Assembly: GCA_028564705.1 (NCBI GenBank)
Contig: JAPXFQ010002390.1
Location: 184,001 to 248,000 of the forward strand
Source of the DNA: Apricaphanius iberus
Lineage: Eukaryota > Chordata > Actinopteri > Cyprinodontiformes > Aphaniidae
Reading direction: 5' to 3'
Length of the DNA: 64,000 bases
Made by a program: the position numbers and the translations under genes. How positions within the stretch are numbered: position 1 is the stretch's first letter; each line of letters begins with the position of its first letter. Under the pieces are notes generated by a model. That model saw only the letters and a program-made list of their open reading frames with translations. It was not told where the DNA came from and did not search any database. This document shows positions 1-12,000 of the stretch, piece by piece.

Positions 1-3000
1 GAACGTGGAGCTCAGCTGGCCTTTAGGTGGGCTGATCTGTCGGCTCTGCAGAGACGTCTGAGGGGGAGAGAAAGCATTCAGTTATTGATTTATTATCAAT
101 CTGTCAGACTGATTATTTAAGGCAGCAGGCAGTATTTAATCTGGTCGTTTTAATTCCTGATTTTTATCTACAGCAGAAAAAATAAACAAATAACTTCTGT
201 TTCCTTATTTCGTATCGCTGTCTGACTTTAATACTCGCTTCCTTTCCTCATCCAGTCCTTCCTTGCTTCCTTCCTCTTTCCTTTGTAGGATCCTTCTGTC
301 TCTCCTTTCTTCTGTCTTTGCAACATCTATTCCTTTCCTCAGTCCTTCCTTCCTTCCTTAGTTAGTAGCATCCTTTCCTGAGTCCTTCCTTCCTTGGTTA
401 CTAGTATCCTTTCCTGAGTCCTTCCTTCCTTTCGTGGTTACTTGCATCCTTTCCTCTGTCCTTCCTTTCTTTCTTGGTTACTAGCATCCTTTCCTTTGTC
501 CTTCCTTCCTGTCTTGGTTACTAGCATCCTTTCCTCTGTCCTTCCTTTCTTGGTTACTAGCATCCTTTCCTCTGTCCTTCCTTCCTTTCTTGGTTAGTAG
601 CATCCTTTCCTGAGTCCTTCCTTCCTTGGTTACTAGTATCCTTACCTGAGTCCTTCCTTCCTTTCGTGGTTACTAGCATCCTTTCCTCTGTCCTTCCTTT
701 CTTTCTTGGTTACTAGCATCCTTTCCTTTGTCCTTCCTTTTTCTTCCTGTCTTGGTTACTAGCATCCTTTCCTCTGTCCTTCCTTTCTTGGTTACTAGCA
801 TCCTTTCCTCTGTCCTTCCTTCCTTTCTTGGTTAGTAGCATCCTTTCCTGAGTCCTTCCTTCCTTGGTTACTAGTATCCTTACCTGAGTCCTTCCTTCCT
901 TTCGTGGTTACTAGCATCCTTTCCTCTGTCCTTCCTTTCTTTCTTGGTTACTAGCATCCTTTCCTTTGTCCTTCCTTCCTGTCTTGGTTACTAGCATCCT
1001 TTCCTCTGTCCTTCCTTTCTTGGTTACTAGCATCCTTTCCTCTGTCCTTCCTTCCTTTCTTGGTTAGTAGCATCCTTTCCTGAGTCCTTCCTTCCTTGGT
1101 TACTAGTATCCTTACCTGAGTCCTTCCTTCCTTTCGTGGTTACTAGCATCCTTTCCTCTGTCCTTCCTTTCTTTCTTGGTTACTAGCATCCTTTCCTTTG
1201 TCCTTTATTGGTTACTAGCATCCTTTCCTCTGTCCTTCCTTTCTTGGTTACTAGCATCCTTTACTCTGACCTTCCTTTCTTGGTTACTAGCATCCTTTAC
1301 TCTGACCTTCCTTTATTGGTTACTAGCATCCTTTACTCTGACCTTTCTTGGTTACTAGCATCCTTTACTCTGTCCTTTATTGGTTACTAGCATCCTTTCC
1401 TCCGTCCTTCCTTTCTTGGTTACTAGCATCCTTTACTCTGACCTTCCTTTCTTGGTTACTAGCATCCTTTCCTCTGTCCTTCCTTCCTTTCTTGGTTACT
1501 AGCATCCTTTACTCTGTCCTTTATTGGTTACTAGCATCCTTTCCTCCGTCCTTCCTTTCTTGGTTACTAGCATCCTTTACTCTGACCTTCCTTTCTTGGT
1601 TACTAGCATCCTTTCCTCTGTCCTTCCTTCCTTTCTTGGTTACTAGCATCCTTTCCTCTGTCCTTCCTTTCTTGGTTACTAGCATCCTTTACTCTGTCCT
1701 TTATTGGTTACTAGCATCCTTTCCTCTGTCCTTCCTTTCTTGGTTACTAGCATCCTTTACTCTGACCTTCCTTTCTTGGTTACTAGCATCCTTTACTCTG
1801 ACCTTTCTTGGTTACTAGCATCCTTTACTCTGACCTTCCTTTCTTGGTTACTAGCATCCTTTACTCTGTCCTTTATTGGTTACTAGCATCCTTTCCTCTG
1901 TCCTTCCTTTCTTGGTTACTAGCACCTTTACTCTTGACCTTCCTTTCTTGGTTACTAGCATCCTTTCTCTGTCTTTTCTTGGTTACTACATCCTTTCTCT
2001 GTCCTTTATTGGTTACTAGCATCCTTTCCTCCGTCCTTCCTTTCTTGGTTACTAGCATCCTTTACTCTGACCTTCCTTTCTTGGTTACTAGCATCCTTTC
2101 CTCTGTCCTTCCTTCCTGTCTTGGTTACTAGCATCCTTTCCTCTGTCCTTCCTTTCTTGGTTACTAGCATCCTTTCCTCTGTCCTTTCTTGGTTACTAGC
2201 ATCCTTTCCTGTGTCCTTCCTTTCTTGGTTACTAGCATCCTTTCCTCTGTCCTTCCTTCCTTTCTTGGTTACTAGCATCCTTTACTCTGTCCTTTATTGG
2301 TTACTAGCATCCTTTCCTCCGTCCTTCCTTTCTTGGTTACTAGCATCCTTTACTCTGACCTTCCTTTCTTGGTTACTAGCATCCTTTCCTCTGTCCTTCC
2401 TTCCTTTCTTGGTTACTAGCAGGTTACTAGCATCCTTTACTCTGACCTTCCTGGTTACTAGCATCCTTTCCTCTGTCCTTCCTTTCTTGGTTACTAGCAT
2501 CCTTTACTCTGACCTTCCTTTCTTGGTTACTAGCATCCTTTCCTCTGTCCTTCCTTTCTTGGTTACTAGCATCCTTTCCTCTGTCCTTCCTTTCTTGGTT
2601 ACTAGCATCCTTTACTCTGTCCTTTATTGGTTACTAGCATCCTTTACTCTGTCCTTCCTTTATTGGTTACTAGCATCCTTTACTCTGACCTTTCTTGGTT
2701 ACTAGCATCCTTTCCTCTGTCCTTCCTTTCTTGGTTACTAGCATCCTTTACTCTGACCTTCCTTTATTGGTTACTAGCATCCTTTACTCTGACCTTCCTT
2801 TCTTGGTTACTAGCATCCTTTACTCTGACCTTCCTTTCTTGGTTACTAGCATCCTTTCATGTGTCCTTCCTTCCTTGGTTACTAGCATATATTCATGATT
2901 CCTTTCATGATTCCTTCCTTCCTTCCTTTGAATCTTCCTTCCTAGTGTCCTAAATCCTTACTGTCCTTCCTTATTACTATTAGCTCTAAAATGGAGTTTT

Positions 3001-6000
3001 TAAATAAAAACATTAACCCTGAACACAAAATCCGAAGTTATTTGCATCTTTATTTCAGCTGTTAGTTTTGTTCTTTATTGCCACAGAGTCATTTCATTCT
3101 TCTTCCCCTTTCCTGTAAAAAAATGACTTTGAAAACTGTGGATGAAGAATATTTTAGTGACAAATATTCTGGCTAGATTAAGTCAATGTTGAATATTTGC
3201 GCTTCTGCAAACAATAAGCAAACAATGTTTATATCTGCTGCTTACAGAACATTCGGTCAGATCTGACTCCACATTTTATCAATTATAACAGTTTTCTGAA
3301 AACACAGAGTTGAGAGGTCAACGAACCTCCAGGAACTGCTTCAGCCTGATGACGGAGCCCATCTGCCCGCTGCTGGTCACCGCTTCGATTCTGGAGGAAT
3401 ACGTTTCACACATCAGGGACGTGTTATTTCACCCACTGGTTTTATTAGAGGAGGAATCGGTTGGTACCTGGGGAAGTACTCGTCTTTCAGCAGCAGGACG
3501 AGCTTCCAGAACTGACCCTGGTACTGTTTCATCAAGGCGTGGCCGCAAACCTGAGAGACGATGAACAGGAACAAAAACTTCAGCGAGTAGAAGGTGAGAG
3601 AACACTTCCAACGCAACGTCAAAAGCCCATTTTAAATACCTATTCAAAGTACATTTTTAGCAGATAATGGGACGGATGATATATAGAAACGGATAGAGAC
3701 GGATTATTTTTTATTTATATATAAGTGAGAAGATGACCCAATGAGAGATGCAACGATACCGATACTTGGATCAGAGTACTTGCCGCTACCCGATACCAAT
3801 CCTGATACTTCTACCGCATAAAAAAAAAGCAATGAAATGGAAATACAGGTTTTTATTGTCTTGTTGCAACAAATAATGGTGAACTAGTTAAACAAATTAC
3901 CACAAAACTAAAATTGTAAGTGGAAAAAATAAACATTTTCGGTGAAATTATTTCAGAATTTACACATTTTAAGTATCGGTTCACGGCATCAGTTGACTAA
4001 CAGATATCGACTCGGGTACATATCGGTATCGGTGCGTCCCTAGACCCAATATACCAGAAATGTCTTCTTGCCTCCACATCTTTCACTTGTTACTCGCTGA
4101 ACGCATCTCACACTAATTGCCCACCGCTGCACAGTGTTGCTAACCGAGTGACGTTGTCGCTATGCCTAACCTTTGTAGTACAGAGTGTTATAATAAATAT
4201 ATATTTTTGATCTTTTTTTGAGACTTATATACTAAGCAAGAGCAGAAAGTGATTATTAATCTTATTAAGAGATCATATGTCTTATTTTAGAAGTGCAATA
4301 GTCTTCCTGCACTGGCAGATACTGGATTAGTCTAAAAGTTCTTAAATTAAGTGAAATAATCTGCCAGTGCAGGAAGACAAAATTTTGCACTTCCCAAAAT
4401 AAGAGATATATTCTCACAATAATGTTAATTTTACTCTTGCTTAGTATATAAGTCTCAAAACAAGATCAAAATAAGTTTTTGGCTGTAAACAAGATTGTTG
4501 GACCTGATTACACGAACAGTTTTTGCAGTGCATGGGGCGTCCAGCACCAGAATCGGCTGTAGTTCGGACTCACCTCCAGGAAGTCGAAGAGCAGCGTCGC
4601 CGTGATGTCTGCCAGAGGCTCCATGTTGAGCATCTGTGCCAACCAGCGCCAGCCGTGGTTCAAGCCGTGAGGAGCAGACTGACGGACGACAGATAAAGCG
4701 ATCAGAACCGATCGGTTCCTCCCAAACTGAAGAGTAGGAGCGAGAGCGTTTACTTTCTTGTCTTACCCCCTGCTTGGAGCAGTCGGGCCACCTCAGCTGG
4801 ATCACCGCAGCGTAGAGACGGATCATCCCAGACATCCTCTTCAGAAAACTGTCCTGACCTTCCACCCCGGAGTCGTCCACGCGGTAACCCAGGATCCTGT
4901 TCCGGCGGGGACACCGTTACATCGGATCCATACACGATGCCCCACAAAAAAAATAATCATTTCCCAACCACTCACTTCTGATATTCGTCCACGGGCGTGC
5001 CGTCCTTCATTGGGGGGTAGTGCGGCACTGCGTACGGACACTTCTTATGCAGGTGAGCCAGGATGAGGTCGCCCACCTGAGGATGCAGCTCCCAGATGCC
5101 GGAGGCCACCACGGCGATGGGGAAGGCCGCTTCATGGTGGGACGCCACCTCTTCTTCGCCTTGTTTCTACGCAGGAAAAAGATCAGGGTCCTCATTTATA
5201 AACCGTACTTAAGCACATATCTGTATGTAGGCAAGGCAATTTTATTTGTACAGCACACATTCAACACAAGGCCCTTCAAGGTGCTTTACATGATTACAGA
5301 AATGTGAAAATTAAAACATAGAATCACTAAAAGAAAGTCGGGATGTGTATTGGCAAGAATGTGGTGATACAATATGCATCACAATACAGAGGGAACGATT
5401 CTATATATTGCGATATATCGTGATACAATGAGTTATACTATATATCAGGCCTGGGCGGTATACCGGCTCACACCTAAAACCGGTGTTTATTTTCGTTCTG
5501 ATATGACTTTTTAACATACCCCTATACCGGTGAATCGCTCGGACAACTTCCGGAACGTTTAATGAGGGAAAGTGTTTCAGCCAGGACCGATTTCACTGCT
5601 TCAACACAGTGTAGAAAATAACGTTTTTAACTAAGTACAGCTGCTGGCAGGAACGAAGCACAGAATTCTGATGAAGTAATTCCAAAAAACAGGATCCTCG
5701 TCTATAGTTTAAAAAGTTTATCGGCTTTAAAAGGTCAGACGAGAACCGAACGGCATACCTTTTACAAACGCTATAGAGGGTAACCAGTAGGGGGAAGTGT
5801 TGAGCGCTATTTGACCGTCTGTAGGTAAACGCGGTCAACGGCGGCAAAACCAGCAGAGAAGAAATCATTAATAGCGGTAAATATGTTTTACATACCATCT
5901 ACGATACTTCTGCCGTCTTTTTTTCTGTTATCTGAATATCAACAAGCTAATAATCACCTGCGGTTGCCATGTTTATTTTACTTCTTCTTTGGGTCAATCC

Positions 6001-9000
6001 GGTCTGAGTCTGTACGCTGCCCCCTGGCGGGATTATTCAGTACTACATGCAAAGCAATTAGAAGAAGCAATTCGTTGCTTGCGTCAGCTTGAGGTTTTAA
6101 AAAAATTATACTTTCAGCCTTCATCAAGAACGTGTACTCATTCAATCATAATCATTTTAAGTATTTTGATATCATTCACCTGTGTCTGGAAAAAACAACA
6201 TGATGCAGTCCATATGGCAGTAAAATTGGCTATTTAAATTTTTATATTCATCATTCTTATAAGATAATGTGGATGTGAACGGTCTTGTATGGCAAAAAAA
6301 TACCGTTAAATACCACAATACCGATATGTTTTTTAGAAATACTGTGATTTGAAAGTTTTCCCATACCGCCCACCCCTACTATATACTGTGATTTTTAAAA
6401 CTGAATTAAACTGTGGAGAACCTGTCACAGCATCCTAAACACTCCAACCTGTTTCATCCATATCACATCCAGTTTTATTACTAGTTTTATTGGGTCCAGT
6501 GGAACGAAGGGGGTAAAAAGCCACCAACTACCAATCCTACTTTCAATTATACTGCCAAAAAGATTTAGGTGTGAACTTCTTTAAAATTCTAAAAAAATAA
6601 TAAATAAAAATAGATTCTTTGCTCTCGAATATCGATACAATATTGTGACATAAAATATCGCAATATATTGGCATATTGATATTTTCTTACATCCCGAAAA
6701 AGAAAGCATAAACAAAAATTCATAAAAGACAAAATTATGAATATTTTTGAAAACTGATGAAACACAGGAATCAAGCAATAGCAATAACAGTAAATGAAAG
6801 AAAAGATTTAGTGAACATAAGCATGAGAGAACATGTAGGTAAAATTATGAAAATTAAAAACAGAAAACATGTAGAGTTTGACAAAGGCGATAACAGTGAT
6901 AAAAAAGAATGAACGCAAAAGTCGTATAATTTACTCATAATCAAGTCTAAATAAATACGTTTCAATTTTAGATCTAAAAGAGTTCAGTGTCTCTGCAGGT
7001 TTGCATTCTCCCGGTAGTTTGTTCCAGATGTGAGGAGCGTGTGTGATTTTTCTGGCCCGCTTCCTGACCCTGGCCCGGAATAGGTCCTGAATGGAGGGAA
7101 GATCAGAACCTATGATCCTCTCTGAGGATCTCAGACGAAGACGCCTGAGAGTCTGGAGACTTCACCATGGAGAAATGTTTACTGATATGTTGTAGACAAT
7201 AGCAAGGTTTTCTAAATCTATAAAAAGGCTTTGTTAGTTGTTGGGAAGCAGGTCAGCTGTTACACGGATCCCGGAAAAACTGTGAGATGCTGTCCCTCCT
7301 TGTTTGTGCAAACAAGTTCGAATTAAACCTCCAAGAAATTAAGAAGTCTTTCTCACCTCTTTATTTTAAATGTTTTTTCTGACTACATGTGAGTAGCAGC
7401 TTCCAGCAGTCGCTAACTGCAGACGGACTCACCACAAACTTCTCCGCCAGCTTGTAACCGACGAACTCCAGGCCCTGCGGATGGTGCGAGGCGGAGACGG
7501 ACTTTCCCCCGGACACCACGGGCCGTCCGGACAGCAGCTTGTCGATCCTGTCGAAGATCTCCCTGAGCTGGGATCCGGAGTTGGTGGAGATCTGGCTGAC
7601 GGGGATGGTGGCCGCTTTCTGCAGCTCCAGCTTCAGCTTCTTGGTCTGAGGGAGGGAATTTCATCGTTTAGGAATGAAATAAAACCGGTTTCTGCGATCG
7701 TCTGCGGGCAGGGCGGGATGGCGGAGCGGGTGGGGACCCACCTGAGCGTCTTTGGGAGAGCTGAGGTGTTCGAAGGACTGAGCGCACCGAGCAGCAGAGT
7801 GCTGCAGCTCCTTGTACCACTTCATGGTGCTCTCTTCTGCGCTGTTCTGCAGCCCTGTGGGGGTGAGATCGCGTTAACGTCCGACCTGCTGCGCTGAACA
7901 CGCTGCATCGATACAGACGCCCCTCGTTTCTCAGAATCACCTTCATATCTACAACTCACAGCAGTCTGTAACCTGTATATATCTGGACCCTCAAAAGGCT
8001 GGAAGAACCAGCAATTATTTCTAATTATAGATATAAAAACAAATTCAGATTTTTGTCGTTTCCTAGAATACTCGAATTTCCACAATAGAATGACATCAAA
8101 AGGACCAGTACTGTTTTCTGTATACCTATCTAAATATACCATATATATTATATTACAATTTTTCAGTATATATTTATTATATTTTTCAATATAAAGCTGA
8201 ATTCTACAAGTAGAAAATTAATGAAGAAGTTAATTTATGTCACAAACTCCAAATAATATTCTATAGGGATTAATTAAATTAATTAATTAAAGCCTTTCTT
8301 TCTATAAATTTTGATGATTTTCAGTGGATAAACACATGAAAATGTAAGATTAAAATGTTATATCAGCCCACTTAAAGATAAATAAATTAAATATAGAGAT
8401 GTAGGCTTGTTGAAAAGTATGTTCATAACCCGCTTAAAGGTTTTTTTATTTTAAAAAGTTATTTTTTTCATGTCCAACCAACTTTACTGAGATGCGTCTG
8501 TCATCAGCAGTCATAACGTTGTAATCTTCTCTTCTTTTTTTTTACAAATACCGATTTCCACATTTAAGAAATGCATCCACCCTTTTTATTTCATAACCTC
8601 AAAATAGAAAAAAATGATATATTTCCTCTTTAACGCACAACTACACATGAACATTCTGTAAAATGTACTTTAAATTATCCTACTCAGTTCAAACTGGATC
8701 ATTTCTTTTGTTTTTAATTACTTTATTTTTGTAGATGTATTATTCTAAACGTTTTTTTCCCATTTTCTTGTGTGAAGCTAAATGTTTCTATTACTTTGCT
8801 GCTGTTACAGCTGAATTTCCTCTTTGTGGAAGAATAAAGGTTTATTATTTTAGAATAATGGTGGTTCTTTAAATAAAAATAACAGATTTTCTTCAGATCT
8901 TATTTTTCGAAAAGGTCAAATAACATTTGCGGGGGAAAATTCTGGGTATAAATAATCAGAATAAACTCGGGTAGAACCTTTTTTCTGTGCCTTCTCTTTG

Positions 9001-12000
9001 GCCGCCTGCTCCGCCTTCTTCTGCACCTCCTGCTGCGCCTGCAGGGCCTCCTGCTTCCTGCGCTCTTCTTCCTGCTCCTGCTCCTTCTTCTTCTTCTCCT
9101 GGACCCTGGCTGCCTCCGCCTGCATCTGCCGGATCAGCGCCCTCATCTCGCAGAGCGCTCGCTCCGCCGCCGTCATGTCCTCCACGCTGGGAAACTCCCC
9201 CTGGACAGGAAGAGGAAGCGGCCCGGTTACCGAGGAGAACCGCGGGACAACAGACACCCAGAACCCTGCAGGTGGCGGACGAAACCGACCTCTGCCGTCT
9301 TTCTCACCACCTCCGACACCTGGGAGCACAGCTGGTTCCCGCGGGAGCTGAGGGGGGCGAGGCTGGCCGCCGGGAGGTCGGGGGCGACGCGGGCGGCCGG
9401 CTCCAGCAGCTGGTTGAGCTGCAGGATCTCCTCCTGGATGCTGTTGAGGCTCCGCAGATTCTCCCTGCCCTCCGCCTGCCTCTGCTTCTCCAGCTCCGCC
9501 TCACGGAGGCGCTGCTGCTCCAGGTCCCTCACGCGCAGGTTCATGATCTGAGACGACAAAAATAAAAATGATCAACATAGACCGAAGCCTCCTGACAGAC
9601 TCTGAGCTGAGATCTAGTAAGATCAGTTTCATCGGATGATTCTAGAAAGTGCCACCGGTTCAAAAGCTATTCATTTATTCGGACATAAAGATAAAAACTT
9701 GAATAAATAACTGGAAGGTTTACCTTCAACAGTCAGAATGTTGGGGAGAATTAGCAAAATTATACTTTAAATAGATTTAGGAATGCAATGCATAACACTT
9801 TTTTCAATCCGACACAATTTGGTCGGAGTACCAACTCCGATACTTCTACAACACGAAAAAAAGCAATATAAGACAGGTTTTATTTTCTCTGCTTGTTACG
9901 ACAAATAGTAATAAAAAAATTCCGGCAAAAATATAATTTCAAGTGAAAAGTTAAACGTTTCTGTGACAGAATTGCAGAGTTTCGGTCCACGGTATCTGTT
10001 AGCTTTTAAGTAGTTTCGGTACATCCCTAAAAAAAAAAAATTAAACCCATCAGGAAGTTTGGAAGACGATAAGCAGAAAATTTCAACCAAACATTTAGAA
10101 AAATGTAAAAAGAAACAAAAAAAGAATCTTACAGGGTTTTTTTTTAACCCTTTAACATTCCGACGGCCCACCATTTTTACTTTTTAATCCATAATATTCT
10201 GATTTATAATTTCCTTGAATTTATATGTTTTGTATAATTGGAAAGCTAATAGTATTGTCTTTTTAACCATATATGCCAATAGAAGACACAATCATAAGTG
10301 TGAACAAAGTAGTTGTCTTTGTCCTGCATCCACAGTCTAACATAATCTGCTCTGTAAATTCAACAAATTTCCCTCCCCAGCAGTACGTTGCTCAATGTTT
10401 TTCAATCACAGATTCTTATATCATGTGGATTCCCCGCTACAAATAACACTGCGTGTAACGGAACAGCTGCGGTGATGATATGCTGGCTGTGTGTATGCTG
10501 GCCTAATCTTCCGGTCAGAGAAGAGGCAGCAACTTCTTTCTTTGAATGAATTTTATTGGCCTCTTTCCAACTCTACAGGACACTGTAGTTCGTTGTATAT
10601 GTGTATGTGTGTGTGTGTGGTTTGTGATGTCTGCAGAAGACAACAACAATAAAACAATATTAATAGTAATTAACGTACAGTGGCATTAATGGTAAATAAT
10701 AGTAAAATAACATGAATTACGATGGACACGAATAGCGTGTAATACTGCTAGTCACCGCTAGGGGTCAGTGTAGGATCATTAATCAGCACAACAGCTTCGC
10801 GCCACAGGTAGGTCACGTGACCAAGCTAAATTTGGAAAGCCCTGTCGGCTACCGGTCCGGTAATTTGACACGCTAGCATCAATATAATAACAGCCTCAAT
10901 GAACGACGGCTACACAGCTAAATAAACAGTAGCAGAAGGAAATAAAATAGATAAAACAACCTATACTTGTCATGAGAACTTCATTCATCACCGACGCACA
11001 CTGTTGTACAACGGAATAATGCAGACCACGGACTGTCGGTGGAAGGCCAACTCGATAACTGAACAGGAAGGTAATTGAACACGCTGCGCATGCGCAAACA
11101 GTCCCTCAGTCTCTGCGTGAAGCAGCTTGCCGTGACGTGACCTCCTCACAGCAGGGAATTCACAACAGCCGCCCCCACATGAATGTGTAGGAAAACACAA
11201 GTCCCTGCTGTTGTTAAAGGTCCCTGGTGCCTACGTTGTCCTCTGGCATTTTGGGGAGAGGCACCAGCTTGGTAACCGGGCGAGTGTAGACTGCCCCCTT
11301 GATGTTGACATCCGCTGAACGAACTGTCCCATCTCCACTGGGATGAACGTTGATGACCTTTCCTATGGGCCAGAGTGACCTAGGAAGCTGGGAATCCACT
11401 ACAATAACCACTTGGTCTGCAGTGAGGTCAACAGTAGGGGTCCTCCACTTCTGCCGGCGCTGAAGGTCAAGAAGGTACTGGCGGGTGAATTGGCTCCAGA
11501 ACCGGTCTGCCAGGATTTGGCTATGTCTCCAACGGCGGCGGCCTAGAAGATCACTGGATCCATAAGCAGCCTGTGGAAGCGATGCATCGTGCCGCCCCAT
11601 CAGCAGCAAGTTGGGTGTTATAGGATCGGGGTCAGCCAAGTCCGAAGAGGAGTATCCCAGAGGCTTAGAGTTAAGTATGCCCTCTACTTCCACAAGGACA
11701 GTTGACAACACCTCCTCTGATACAACTTGATCCCGCAACACGACTTGGAGGGAGGCTTTAACCGACATTTATCTCCCTCTCCACGCGCCCGAAATGTGGT
11801 GAAGAGGAGGATTGAATTTTGAAGGTGTTATGCTTTGGTCGGCCATATGTTGCTTCAATGTTGGGATCGAGCTCTGCCAGTGATTGTTTGAGCTCTAGTC
11901 TCCCCCCCCGGAGTTTGTGCTCGGTTCGCATTAAGATATCGTATGGCTTGCCTCGTCTTGAGATAAATCGGCGCAAAGCCAGTAAGAATGAGTCTGTGTC

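Larger units (their letters stand above)
5228..7165. mobile_element. Split interspersed repeat in gle1 intron 9, host of nested elements
   Basis: The left part, 5228-5338 (ATTTTATTTGTACAGCACAC, then CAAGGTGCTTTACATGATTA), and the right part, 6697-7165 (AAGCATAAAC..., then TTCCAGATGTGAGGAGCGTG), look like two halves of one common fish repeat, because the same start followed by AAAAGCATAAAA occurs uninterrupted at 49676-49790. A miniature element at 5339-6696 separates them. The class is not certain (LINE 3' end or SINE). Confidence 0.55.

Noticed and set aside
1176..2953. Several ORFs of 60-194 codons with VTSIL and WLLASF repeats, both strands
   Set aside because: They are translations of the 36-bp minisatellite, which has no stops; no start context, no splice signals, inside a gle1 intron.
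8987..9565. 192-codon plus ORF rich in Pro/Ala/Ser
   Set aside because: It is the antisense shadow of gle1 exons 6 and 7, which are GC-rich coiled-coil coding sequence.
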